Part shown: positions 8,801 through 16,345 of the stretch, in pieces
How positions within the stretch are numbered: the first letter of the stretch is position 1
Layout: the number at the start of each line of letters is the position of its first letter
Assembly (NCBI GenBank): GCA_900299005.1
Contig: OMID01000112.1
Span: 1-64,000 of the forward strand
Length of the DNA stretch: 64,000 nt
Direction of reading: 5' to 3'
Source: Oxalobacteraceae bacterium
GTDB taxonomy: Bacteria > Pseudomonadota > Gammaproteobacteria > Burkholderiales > Burkholderiaceae_D
Program-made: the position numbers and the translations under genes
The notes under the pieces: model-generated
Told to the model about the DNA's origin: nothing
The model's input: the letters and a program-made list of their open reading frames with translations, nothing else
Databases searched by the model: none

Positions 8801-9421
8801 AACCCACAGGCCGGCGTAGCGACTCATCGCCCATCCATGCAGGCCGTAATCGAGATATTCCTGCACGGAGGCGGGATACAGCACGGGAAGACCGCACGCT
8901 TTCAGGATATGTTCGCTCTGGTGTGCCGTGGTAGACGACTTTGCTGCATGATCATCACCCGCCAGCGCCAGCACGCCGCCGTACTTTGCGGTGCCCGCAG
9001 CCACTGCATGCTTGAACACATCACCCGAACGATCGACACCGGGCCCTTTGCCGTACCAGATTGAAAATACGCCATCATATTTTGCGCCGGGGAAGAGGTT
9101 GGTCTGCTGCGTGCCCCACACTGAGGTCGCGGCCAGATCCTCATTGACGCCGGGATGAAACTGCACATGGTTCGCTTCGAGAAATTTCTTTGCCTTGGCG
9201 GCCGTCTGGTCGACCGCCCCCAGCGGAGAACCTCGGTAGCCGGTGATGAAACCCGCCGTGTTCAGGCCCGCTGCCAGGTCGCGCTGACGCTGCATCATTG
9301 GCAGCCGAACAAGGGCCTGTGTGCCGGTAAGGAAGACACGGCCACGCTCTAGCGTGTATTTGTCATCCAGAGAAATGGCATCGGGCTGCAATGCCTTCTG
9401 CCTGTCGAGCGGTGCATTCAT
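5819..9421 (-). CDS. Indolepyruvate:ferredoxin oxidoreductase, fused alpha-beta subunits
   Basis: The enzyme converts aryl-pyruvates, formed by transamination of Phe, Tyr or Trp, to aryl-acetyl-CoA with thiamine diphosphate and reduces ferredoxin. The 1200-residue fusion has an N-terminal pyrimidine-binding region with RGSPLGAVD, a thiamine-diphosphate domain with CSGCPHNTS and GIGCSYMALWMD near 460-500, and a ferredoxin-like insert at about 664-710 with CEGCGDC and further cysteines for iron-sulfur clusters. A gamma-type domain follows, containing VTGIGGTGVITVGQ, and then a C-terminal domain. The length is normal for the proteobacterial fused form. GGGGA precedes the ATG. The gene is monocistronic. 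Confidence 0.93.
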   Translation of the reverse strand: MNAPLDRQKALQPDAISLDDKYTLERGRVFLTGTQALVRLPMMQRQRDLAAGLNTAGFITGYRGSPLGAVDQTAAKAKKFLEANHVQFHPGVNEDLAATSVWGTQQTNLFPGAKYDGVFSIWYGKGPGVDRSGDVFKHAVAAGTAKYGGVLALAGDDHAAKSSTTAHQSEHILKACGLPVLYPASVQEYLDYGLHGWAMSRYAGLWVAMKCVTDIVESGMTVDIDPERVKIILPDDVEMPPGGLNIRWPDGILEQEERLVNYKWYAALAYARANNLNRTIWDSPNARFGIFTTGKSYLDTRQALHDLGIDEQVAREIGIRLHKVGMSWPLEAEGTRKFATGLEEILVVEEKRQLLEYQLKEELYNWRDDVRPRVVGKFDDTGEWSNKRKSGHGDWLLPATYELNPTLIARAIASRISTYFAGHPVEQRVRERIAYLESREAVLKVSAASNPQTDRTPYFCSGCPHNTSTRVPEGSRATAGIGCSYMALWMDRSTATFTHMGAEGTNWIGHAMFTNEQHIFANIGDGTYYHSGLLAIRAAAAAASKISMTFKILYNDAVAMTGGQAHDGPIDPAAISRQIAAEGVRPIVVVTDEPDKYPSNTDWAPGTTIRHRSELDAVQRELREVKGVSAIIYDQTCASEKRRRRKRNEYPDPAKRAVINDAVCEGCGDCSVKSNCLSVEPLETDFGRKRQINQSSCNKDFSCVNGFCPSFVTVEGGQLKKPKKASTQGNTGASVMERAAALPKPAMPSMDQPFGVLVTGIGGTGVITVGQILAMAAHVEGKSCSVLDMSGLAQKGGPVMSHVRLAARDDQIHSTRVGTGGADLVIGCDVIVAASKDAVARMGQGRTHAVINATLAPTAAFVRNPDWEYPDTSAADAIRKACGEEAVAAIDAGKMATALMGDAIATNMFMLGYAWQRGWVPLSEDALMKAIELNGVSVSFNQQSFAWGRLAAIDSEAVRSEIKAASPAQVIEFKRAPTLDEIISKRVTFLTAYQNAAYAKQYQSLVEQVRAAESKLIGQGALKLTEAVAKYYFKLMAYKDEYEVARLHSDPAFRQRLAAMFEGDYKIKYHLAPPLLAPKDANGHLIKREFGSWVGWVFPLLAKFRFLRGTVLDPFGHTEERKTERALIAQYRELITGLLTTLSPENLSIAVGLASIPEDIRGYGHVKERHLRNAKQKESELLSKLAPVIQATGDTGRHAA

Positions 9422-9442
9422 GAATGTCCCCGTTGTCGTCGC

Positions 9443-9463
9443 GGCCTCTAGGAGAGGCCTTTT
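9443..9463. other. Hairpin in iorAB 5' leader
   Basis: GGCCTCT and AGAGGCC (9443-9449 and 9453-9459) form a 7 bp stem with a 3 nt loop, followed on the plus strand by TTTT. In the iorAB transcript it sits 22 nt before the start codon. On the plus strand it looks like a weak terminator, but no plus-strand gene ends here. Confidence 0.4.
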
Positions 9464-9541
9464 CTTGAAGTATATATCGCTCCTATGAATCCCTATGCTG
9501 AAACCATCCCGGCAGTCCGGCGCGAGCGAAAGTTTGGCTCA

Positions 9542-9619
9542 GGGCGATGGGACTTGGCAACCCGGGTCCGATTGCCCGAACCATCTGTAACAAGGGGTAA
9601 ATCCCCGGCCCGACAGGGC
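9542..9619 (+). promoter_or_regulatory. Structured leader of the EF-hand gene (three hairpins)
   Basis: Bases 9542-9557 pair with 9562-9577 around a CAAC loop in 15 of 16 positions, counting G-U pairs. A second hairpin (GGGG at 9594-9597 with CCCC at 9603-9606) and a third (GCCC at 9608-9611 with GGGC at 9616-9619) follow. ACCATCTG occurs on both sides of the two small hairpins. I cannot assign a known RNA family. The region could instead act in the iorAB transcript, which reads the other way from 9421. Confidence 0.45.
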
Positions 9620-9671
9620 GCCACTGCGTGACCATCTGGGCACCACTCCCCATCATTTGACGAGATGCCCC

Positions 9672-10154
9672 ATGAAATCTTTCGCCTACCTTACTCTGTT
9701 GTCGACCAGCCTTTTATCCAGCGGTATCGCACTCGCCGATCATCATGGCGGCGGCGAGATGCACCACGATAGGCATGGCGAGCGGATGCCGCCGATGTTC
9801 TCGCAATTTGACAAAAACCATGATGGCCGTATTAGTCGCGACGAGATGCGCGAGGGCATGGATACGCTATTCAATGAAGTTGACACCAACCATGATGGAT
9901 TGATCTCCAGGGAAGAAATGAAGGCGCATCACAAAGCGATGCATGACAAATTTCACGAGCACATGCGTGCCAAGATGCGCGATCACTGGAAGCGTGCTGA
10001 CCAGGATGGCGATGGGGCACTGAGTCGCTCAGAGGTGGACGCCGCAAAACTATCTAAGCTGGCGAACGATTTCGACAAGCTGGACAAGAACAGAGATGGC
10101 AAGCTGACCGAGGATGAAATCCGCGCTGCCTTGCCGGAGCATCCTGAACGCTGA
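9672..10154 (+). CDS. Exported EF-hand calcium-binding protein
   Basis: Probably a periplasmic calcium-binding or calcium-sensing protein. It has 160 residues from the ATG at 9672; a TTG at 9657 is also in frame but would put polar residues before the signal peptide. A signal sequence ends at ALA (residues 20-22). Next come a His-rich stretch (residues 24-35) and four EF-hand loops: DKNHDGRISRDE (47-58), DTNHDGLISREE (71-82), DQDGDGALSRSE (110-121) and DKNRDGKLTEDE (138-149). All four keep the metal-ligand Asp and Glu positions. The gene is monocistronic, preceded by a structured leader and followed by a strong terminator. Confidence 0.88.
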   Translation: MKSFAYLTLLSTSLLSSGIALADHHGGGEMHHDRHGERMPPMFSQFDKNHDGRISRDEMREGMDTLFNEVDTNHDGLISREEMKAHHKAMHDKFHEHMRAKMRDHWKRADQDGDGALSRSEVDAAKLSKLANDFDKLDKNRDGKLTEDEIRAALPEHPER

Positions 10155-10218
10155 ACCTCACGACTCCCTCCTCTGGGGGCCGCTTTTGGCCCCGCCCCCG
10201 CGCCTTCAACGGCGTGTT

Positions 10219-10252
10219 ACGGATCCGATCAACCCGTCGGATCCGTTTTTTT
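10219..10252 (+). terminator. Rho-independent terminator after the EF-hand gene
   Basis: ACGGATCCGA and TCGGATCCGT form a perfect 10 bp stem with an 8 nt loop, followed by seven T residues. The T tract runs into the stop codon of the converging cca gene. Only the plus orientation has a T tract. Confidence 0.92.
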
Positions 10253-11513
10253 ATTCCGTAGTTGACGACCCGCTTAGACCAAGCGCTGTTCTGACAGCCT
10301 CAACTCGGGCAGCGTGGATGGCCGCTGCAATGCGTTCGGCAGGACGCTCAGGATTTTGGGTGGTGACGTCAGCGGCAATGGCTCCCGCATTAATCTGCTG
10401 GGCAGCGGCCAGTGCCGCTAGACAGTAGGCCGTCTGCGGAAATGGGCGCTCGGCAGCCGCTGTTCGACCGCGCTGGTCGCATTCACTGACCTTGAGCAGG
10501 TCGGCGAAGCGCGCCGACCTGCGGAAGGCATCGCAGCGTTCGAGCAGACTGACCACCGTCGTGGCATTCATTTCCATGGCACGACGCACGTTTCCGTGCT
10601 CACGAGCAGCCAGCAATGCCAGATCACGAACCTCATTCGGCAATTTCAGCCGGCGGCACAGCTGATCGGCAAGCTCATCGCTGCCCGGCTCGGCGGGCCC
10701 GAGAAGGGGCCGGTCAATCGCTGGCGTTGCGTTCTTGTCCAGATCGTGCACGAGCGCGGCAAATCGCACGGGCAGCGCCGTGTGCTCGCTCGCTGCCACA
10801 TCGATCACTCTCATGGCGTGAGCAAAAGCATCTCTCTGTGGATGATCTGCTCCCGACGGAAGCGCTCCGGAGAGTTCATCAATTTCGGGCATCAGACGGG
10901 CCAGTGCGCCACACGCGCGCAGTACCTCAAACATGCGTGATGGGCGAGCCTCCATCAGACCTCGTGACACCTCTTGCCAAACACGCTCTGGCACCAAGGC
11001 ATCGACCTCGCCCGAGGACACCATCCGCTGCATGAGCGCCAAAGTCTCGGGCGCGATACTGAAATCGGCAAACCGTGCAGAGAAGCGCGCAATGCGCAGA
11101 ATGCGCACCGGATCTTCGGCAAACGCGGGCGAGATGTGGCGAAAGATTCTGGCTTCGATATCTTGCTGTCCCCCATAGGGATCAACCAACTTGCCATCAC
11201 TCTCCTGCGCAATCGCATTGATGGTGAGATCACGTCGTAGCAAATCTTCTTCGAGAGTGACCTCAGGGCTGGCGTGAAACGAGAATCCGGCGTAGCCGGG
11301 CGCCGTCTTGCGCTCGGTGCGTGCGAGCGCGTATTCCTCGTGGGTCTGGGGATGCAAAAAAACCGGAAAATCTTTACCGACCGGCGTAAACCCCGCCTGG
11401 CGCATCTGCTCGGGCGTGGCACCGACGACCACGTAATCTTTGTCTTTGACGGGCAAACCCAGCAGCGTATCGCGCACAGCACCGCCAACGACATAGGTCT
11501 TGAAGGAAAACAT
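10251..11513 (-). CDS. cca: CCA tRNA nucleotidyltransferase (multifunctional type)
   Basis: Adds or repairs the 3' CCA end of tRNAs. The 420 residues carry the class II nucleotidyltransferase head with GGAVRD at 10-15, the metal-binding D24 and D26 in KDKDY, and the RRD motif at 93-95. The length and C-terminal HD domain match the gammaproteobacterial/betaproteobacterial enzyme with extra phosphohydrolase activity. H256-D257 of the HD motif is present. The histidine-rich segment that usually follows (HHGHE-like in E. coli) is replaced by LLGPAEPGSDE, so the phosphohydrolase activity may be weakened or lost. The next gene upstream on the same strand ends 3 bp away, so the two probably form one transcript. 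Confidence 0.93.
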   Translation of the reverse strand: MFSFKTYVVGGAVRDTLLGLPVKDKDYVVVGATPEQMRQAGFTPVGKDFPVFLHPQTHEEYALARTERKTAPGYAGFSFHASPEVTLEEDLLRRDLTINAIAQESDGKLVDPYGGQQDIEARIFRHISPAFAEDPVRILRIARFSARFADFSIAPETLALMQRMVSSGEVDALVPERVWQEVSRGLMEARPSRMFEVLRACGALARLMPEIDELSGALPSGADHPQRDAFAHAMRVIDVAASEHTALPVRFAALVHDLDKNATPAIDRPLLGPAEPGSDELADQLCRRLKLPNEVRDLALLAAREHGNVRRAMEMNATTVVSLLERCDAFRRSARFADLLKVSECDQRGRTAAAERPFPQTAYCLAALAAAQQINAGAIAADVTTQNPERPAERIAAAIHAARVEAVRTALGLSGSSTTE

Positions 11514-11516
11514 CCT

Positions 11517-12431
11517 TCAGCGACCCGAAAGATATTGAGGCGCGATCGCCTCGAGTGGCGTGGGCCGCCAACCCGCTGGTACGGGAAATTTTCCGCTGGC
11601 GAGGTTATCGGATTTCATCGAGTCGAGGTTGTCTCGGCTCATCAGAGGACCACCGGGCACATGCTCCAGGAAAAACGCCTGCAGACGCGCCAGCGAATCC
11701 GGCAAACCGATCACCGGGCGGGGATGAGCGCTGTACGTCCCGGCGAGGTGCAGCAGTTGTCTCAGGGTGTACACATGCGGACCTGTCAGCTCATAGACCT
11801 TGCCGAAGGTGTCATGATCTTCCAATGCGTTGATGAAGGCTTGCGCGACATCGCCCACATACACTGGCTGGAATTTCGCCTGCAACCCGCCCAGCATCAG
11901 CACCGGCAGCAGCGACTGCAGCCTGGCGAACATGTTCAGAAAATTGTCTTCAGGTCCAAACACGACGGATGGGCGAAAGCTAGTGACGTTCAGACCGGCA
12001 GCATCCAACATGATTTGCTCGCCTGCTGCCTTGGAACGCTGGTACATCGACGGGCCATGAATGTCGGCACCCAGCGCACCCATGTGCAGGCATCGCGTGA
12101 CAGCCAACCGCTGGCAGGCGACCGCCAGCCGTCGCGGTAGCTCGACATGCGCGCGTTCGAACGCAGGACCCCAGGGCGTGCCGGGACGCGAATGCAGCAC
12201 ACCAACCAGATTGATCACCGCATCAACCTGCGCCAACAGCCGGTCTAGACTCTGGGGATCGAATACGTTGGCCTCAACCACACTAACGGTAGGCAACACC
12301 CACAAATGGCGCGCGCGCACCAAACGACGCGTGGGTACGATCACATGCCGTCGGCCAGCAGACAAACCGGCGACGATGTGCGAACCGATGAAACCGCTAC
12401 CACCAATGACCAGAATCGATTCGTGTTTCAT
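11517..12431 (-). CDS. NAD(P)-binding Rossmann protein, complex I NDUFA9-like
   Basis: A 304-residue atypical short-chain dehydrogenase of the NDUFA9-like family. The dinucleotide-binding GGSGFIG is at 10-16. YQRSKAAGE gives the YxxxK pair near 129-133, and RPSVVFGPEDNF is the characteristic middle motif. The exact role of the bacterial members is not established; quinone- or NAD(P)-dependent reductase or assembly roles have been suggested. It lies between the lytic transglycosylase and cca with gaps of 10 bp and 3 bp, in one probable operon. Confidence 0.85.
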   Translation of the reverse strand: MKHESILVIGGSGFIGSHIVAGLSAGRRHVIVPTRRLVRARHLWVLPTVSVVEANVFDPQSLDRLLAQVDAVINLVGVLHSRPGTPWGPAFERAHVELPRRLAVACQRLAVTRCLHMGALGADIHGPSMYQRSKAAGEQIMLDAAGLNVTSFRPSVVFGPEDNFLNMFARLQSLLPVLMLGGLQAKFQPVYVGDVAQAFINALEDHDTFGKVYELTGPHVYTLRQLLHLAGTYSAHPRPVIGLPDSLARLQAFFLEHVPGGPLMSRDNLDSMKSDNLASGKFPVPAGWRPTPLEAIAPQYLSGR

Positions 12432-12441
12432 CTTGTGCCGA

Positions 12442-14430
12442 TCAAGGTAGATCGCCCAGCTCGCTCAGCAGGGCGTCACGCGGTGACACTACCCCCAGAC
12501 GAGATTTCAGTGAGGGCGCCTTGCTGTCGAACAGTGCGGCGTAGCATGTGGTGTTTGCCAGCACATTCTTCACATAGCCACGGGTCTCGGAAAATGGAAT
12601 CGTCTCGGCAAAGATCGCGCCCTCGACCGGTTTGTCCAGCGTGGATCGCCACAGCCGTGGACGGCTCGGGCCGGCGTTGTAGGCTGCTGTGGCCAGTGTC
12701 TGAGAACCCCCCAGGCTACCCAGCACCATGTTGAGGTACTGCGTCCCGAGCGTAATGTTCGTGCGTGTGTCGTTGAGTCCACTGAGCGAAAAACCCGCCA
12801 TGCCTATCTTGCGCGCGACGTAGTGCGCAGTCGCCGGCATAATCTGCATCAGTCCGGATGCTCCGACATTGGAGCGCGCAGCCTTCACGAAGCGCGACTC
12901 CTGACGCATGAGCCCATATACCCAAGCCTTGTCCAGACCTATCGGCTGCACGGCAGCAGTCATAATGTCGTCGTGCGGCGTGGGAAAGCGCTGACCAAAA
13001 TCGAGTTCTGATTTTGCGCGATCAGCGGTAGTCACCATGCGATCCAGGACGTCATTCTGTCGAGCGAATTCGCCTGCTGCAAGTAGCTGTCGTTCGCTGA
13101 GCTTGCGCAGCTGCCAGTTCCACTCGCGGTTACCCTCGAAACGTAACTCCATTTCAAAGAACTTCAGCGAATGACGAAACCCGGGATTGGCCGCCGCCTC
13201 GGCCATTTCTTCCGCCGTGGGGGGCTGGGGTCGCGGCGGCACAGCAAGTTTTTGTCCCAGTTCTTCGGCCGCGAGCAGGCCATAAAAATGATACTGCGTC
13301 GCGATGCTCAGCAAGAGCTTGTTGGCCTGTTCTGCATGGTTTGCTACCTGGTGTGCGCGCGCGCGCCAATAGACCCAGGTCGCTTCTTTTTGCATCTCGG
13401 CAGGCATGCTGTCGATCGCACGACCTACCATGGACCAGTCGCCATCACGCAATGCGGCCCGGACGCGCCAGTGATAAGCCTCCTGGGACAGGGTGGCATC
13501 CCAGCTTTTGCGCCAGAACCCGACCGCGTCTTTGGACAATGCGAGCGAGGCCGGTAGCGCCAGTTGCGCCCAAGCCTGCGCCTGCTCTTCATGGCTGAGC
13601 CTGAATAGTGCCTTGTGGAGCGCGCGCTCGGCGCGGTCGCGATGATCTTTAGCCAGCCGGCCCAAGGCGATGAGGAATAATTCTTTGGTGGCGCGAGAGC
13701 CTGCTGCACCGCGATCGACCGTCATCGCCGGCTTGTCGATAGCCGGCATGAGCTGACGCTCGCTGACATCCATTTGGTATGCGATACGTCGTGCCGCACC
13801 GACATTGCCATACTCGACGGCAATCCGGACCTGATGCCAGAGATCGGTTTCGTTGAATTGCTTGTTTTGGTAGAGCCGACTGATGAGATCGACGCAAGCT
13901 TCGCCATAATTCTTAGGCAGGACCAGTAACTCACGAGCCGCCTTGGCGACATACTCGCCCTTGGCAACGCGCGAGGATAATGCGTAGCATTTGACTTGCG
14001 CGTCATCGTTGAGCACGAACAGCGGATATTGCTCATCAAATACGCGCCAGTCACGTGCTCGACCCAGCATCAGTAGCCAGTCGTTCCTGAGTCTGTCCGC
14101 AATTGCCGTACCATCATAACGACCAAGGAAGCTGCGTATCTCTCCCTCCGGTGCCGATGCCAGCCGGGGGTACAGTCGGTAGTAGTCAACATAAGATTGA
14201 ATGGGGTACTCAGTGAGCCGCGCTGCCAGTCGGCCGGCATCCCCGGTATCGCCGCGCAGCGACGCCTCACGCAAGGCGATGAAATCAGCATCCGCACCAG
14301 TGGCAGTGACGACTGTACGCGTGACAACGCCGCGTTTGGGCACGGCAGACATTGCGGTGGACGGAACAAGGATGACCAAAGCGGACAACAGCAGTTCGCC
14401 TATCCAAAATTTGCAGCTTTTGCGAATCAT
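12442..14430 (-). CDS. slt: Soluble lytic murein transglycosylase
   Basis: Periplasmic enzyme that cleaves the MurNAc-GlcNAc bond of peptidoglycan to give 1,6-anhydro ends. The 662-residue protein starts at ATG 14430 behind GGAAG; a TTG lies one codon earlier. It has a signal peptide ending near SAMSA (about residue 28). A long superhelical alpha-domain follows, with a C-terminal transglycosylase domain in which RQESRF gives catalytic Glu511, followed by GASGLMQIMPATA and NITLGTQYLN. This is the family 1 (Slt70) layout at normal length. It is the first gene of the slt-NDUFA9-like-cca group and diverges from the cyclo-ligase. Confidence 0.93.
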   Translation of the reverse strand: MIRKSCKFWIGELLLSALVILVPSTAMSAVPKRGVVTRTVVTATGADADFIALREASLRGDTGDAGRLAARLTEYPIQSYVDYYRLYPRLASAPEGEIRSFLGRYDGTAIADRLRNDWLLMLGRARDWRVFDEQYPLFVLNDDAQVKCYALSSRVAKGEYVAKAARELLVLPKNYGEACVDLISRLYQNKQFNETDLWHQVRIAVEYGNVGAARRIAYQMDVSERQLMPAIDKPAMTVDRGAAGSRATKELFLIALGRLAKDHRDRAERALHKALFRLSHEEQAQAWAQLALPASLALSKDAVGFWRKSWDATLSQEAYHWRVRAALRDGDWSMVGRAIDSMPAEMQKEATWVYWRARAHQVANHAEQANKLLLSIATQYHFYGLLAAEELGQKLAVPPRPQPPTAEEMAEAAANPGFRHSLKFFEMELRFEGNREWNWQLRKLSERQLLAAGEFARQNDVLDRMVTTADRAKSELDFGQRFPTPHDDIMTAAVQPIGLDKAWVYGLMRQESRFVKAARSNVGASGLMQIMPATAHYVARKIGMAGFSLSGLNDTRTNITLGTQYLNMVLGSLGGSQTLATAAYNAGPSRPRLWRSTLDKPVEGAIFAETIPFSETRGYVKNVLANTTCYAALFDSKAPSLKSRLGVVSPRDALLSELGDLP

Positions 14431-14518
14431 CAAGACTTCCGAAATTTCAATAAAAAAGTTCTGTTTAGAATACCATGCAGCAATTCGTTCAATGCAAGGT
14501 TCTCTTCAACGAGTTGCG

Positions 14519-15061
14519 ATGAATAACCCATCTGTGAAAGCGGCATTGCGCCACCAACTGATTACAGCACGTCGGGCGATGCCCGCCGATGTCAAGGCGC
14601 AGGCCGACGAACGAATCATGGCCGCCCTGTTGACATGGCTTGATGCGCATCGACCCAGCTCGCTGGGTGCTTATCTGGCGATGGCAGGTGAGCCGGAGCT
14701 GATGCCGCTCTATCAAGGGCTGGAAGCACGCGGCATCCTGTTGGCGATGCCGGTTGCGCTGGAAAAACAAGCCGCGCTGGTCTATCAGCGATGGCGGCCG
14801 GGAGAGCCTTTGGCACGCGACGCGAGCGGTATGCAGGCGCCGGCCGTGCGAACTGCACAGATTGCGCCCGACGTGGTGCTGGCGCCTTGTGTGGGATTCA
14901 ATGAACAAGGCTTTCGACTGGGGTTCGGCGGCGGCTATTTTGATCGCACGCTTGCCGTTAACCCGCGCCCGAAGGCACTGGGCATTGCCTATGCGAGCAC
15001 GCGGGTCAGTTTCCCGACCGACCCACATGACATCGCTCTGGATTTGATCATCACTGACTGA
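14519..15061 (+). CDS. 5-formyltetrahydrofolate cyclo-ligase
   Basis: Converts 5-formyl-THF to 5,10-methenyl-THF with ATP, returning a storage folate to the one-carbon pool. The 180 residues from ATG 14519 match the usual length. A second in-frame ATG at 14492 would add nine residues, and an open frame continues further upstream inside slt but is not coding. Conserved parts are RHQLITARRAM at the N-terminus, the PDVVLAPCVGFNEQGFRLG strand and the GGGYFDRTL loop that binds the nucleotide. Its last 11 bp overlap the converging end of metF, another folate gene. Confidence 0.9.
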   Translation: MNNPSVKAALRHQLITARRAMPADVKAQADERIMAALLTWLDAHRPSSLGAYLAMAGEPELMPLYQGLEARGILLAMPVALEKQAALVYQRWRPGEPLARDASGMQAPAVRTAQIAPDVVLAPCVGFNEQGFRLGFGGGYFDRTLAVNPRPKALGIAYASTRVSFPTDPHDIALDLIITD

Positions 15062-15905
15062 TCAGACGTTTCCAGATCGTCTGGGTTGGCTCTGCCTGAT
15101 TGAGCGAGTAAAAGTGCAGGCCGGGCGCCCCACCTCTGATTAGCCGCTCGCACAGCGCGGTGACCACATCAAGACCGAACGCTCGTATCGAGGAGCCGTC
15201 ATCACCAAAACTGGCCAGCTTAAGACGTATCCAGCGCGGTATCTCGGCGCCACACATGTCGGAGAAGCGCGATAGCTGTGTGTAATTCGTGATGGGCATG
15301 ATGCCTGCGACAACAGGCACATCGGCACCGGCCTTGTGCGCATCATCAACAAAACGAAAGTACGCATCAGAGTTGTAAAAATACTGCGTGATCGCCGAGT
15401 TAGCGCCTGCCTTTACCTTGCGCGCAAAATTATTCAGGTCTTCCTGTGGCGACTTCGCCTGCGGATGCATCTCCGGGTAGGCCGCTGCCTCGATATGAAA
15501 CCAGTCGCCTGTTTCGGCACGAATAAATTCGATCAGCTCATTGGCGTGATTAAAATCGCCGGCCAAGCCGCCAAAACCGCTGGGCAAATCCCCGCGCAGT
15601 GCGACGAGGCGGCGTATCCCGGCCTGTTTGTATTCAGCGAGTATTTCGCGCAGGTCGTGGCGCGAACGACCGATGCAAGATATGTGGGGTGCGGCGACAT
15701 GACCTTCGTTGTGAATTTCCAGAACGGCATCGCGGGTACCGGATTGCGTGGATCCACCCGCGCCAAAGGTGACTGAGAAATATTCCGGTTGCAGCGCCGC
15801 CAGGATCTTGCGTGACGCGCGCAGTTTCTCCGAGCCTTCTGGCGTCTTCGGAGGAAAGAACTCCACGCTGAATCGCGTCGCGGAGGGGAGAGCTTTTTCT
15901 GACAT
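15051..15905 (-). CDS. metF: Methylenetetrahydrofolate reductase
   Basis: FAD enzyme reducing 5,10-methylene-THF to 5-methyl-THF, the methyl donor for methionine synthesis. The 284 residues have the FSVEFFPPKT N-terminal motif with the catalytic Glu, TFGAGGST, and ALRGDLP followed by the FAD-contacting region with YPEMHPQAKS. It follows the holin-like gene directly (ATG at 15905, preceding stop at 15906-15908) and is third in the ahcY operon, so it should respond to the SAH riboswitch at 17795-17863. Confidence 0.95.
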   Translation of the reverse strand: MSEKALPSATRFSVEFFPPKTPEGSEKLRASRKILAALQPEYFSVTFGAGGSTQSGTRDAVLEIHNEGHVAAPHISCIGRSRHDLREILAEYKQAGIRRLVALRGDLPSGFGGLAGDFNHANELIEFIRAETGDWFHIEAAAYPEMHPQAKSPQEDLNNFARKVKAGANSAITQYFYNSDAYFRFVDDAHKAGADVPVVAGIMPITNYTQLSRFSDMCGAEIPRWIRLKLASFGDDGSSIRAFGLDVVTALCERLIRGGAPGLHFYSLNQAEPTQTIWKRLISQ

Positions 15906-16247
15906 TTATTTTCTGAGCAATAGCGTGGAGAGTATCCATGAGAGCACGCTGTAGATCAGCGCGCCCAGAATGGCGGCACCAAAATTATCGACCTGAAATC
16001 CCTTGACCAAATCTGCCACCACCCAGAACATCACGCCGTTGATCACGAAAATGAACAAGCCCAGCGTCAGGAAGGTCACGGGCAGAGTCAGCAAAATCAG
16101 AACCGGACGTAGCAGAGTGTTGACCAGGCCAAGCACCAAAGAAGCAACCAAGGCTGTGGTGAAGCTGTCGATCCGCACCGACTCGAGCAGCTGCGGGATA
16201 GCGAACAAGGCAACGGTGTTGATCAGCCAGATCAGCAGCAGGCGCAT
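15906..16247 (-). CDS. Phage-holin superfamily IV-like membrane protein
   Basis: A 113-residue inner-membrane protein with four hydrophobic segments, of the YvlD/holin-4 type often found between ahcY and metF in Burkholderiales. It begins MRLLLIWLINTVAL, followed by LVASLVLGLVNTLLRP, TLGLFIFVINGVMFW and a last helix near residues 90-110. Its function is unknown; phage ancestry is only in the family name and nothing phage-like surrounds it. It sits inside the SAH-regulated transcript. Confidence 0.82.
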   Translation of the reverse strand: MRLLLIWLINTVALFAIPQLLESVRIDSFTTALVASLVLGLVNTLLRPVLILLTLPVTFLTLGLFIFVINGVMFWVVADLVKGFQVDNFGAAILGALIYSVLSWILSTLLLRK

Positions 16248-16345
16248 GGGAGAGTTTCAGGCAAGCGGCCCGGACCGCAGTGCCATCAGCCCACGAGGAG
16301 CTCTTGGCGCTGCAGTTCCGGTGAACCGCAACCAATCAAGGGGGA

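Noticed and set aside
9540-9632. Strings resembling a cobalamin riboswitch (CTGTAAC and GCCACTG) before the EF-hand gene
   Set aside because: The other conserved blocks (GGTG-AATCC pairing, GGGAAGG, CAGGAGACCTGCC) are absent and the gene is not B12-related. I kept only the hairpins as a finding.
15906-16247. Phage holin
   Set aside because: The family name suggests phage origin, but the gene sits in a conserved metabolic operon with no other phage gene.
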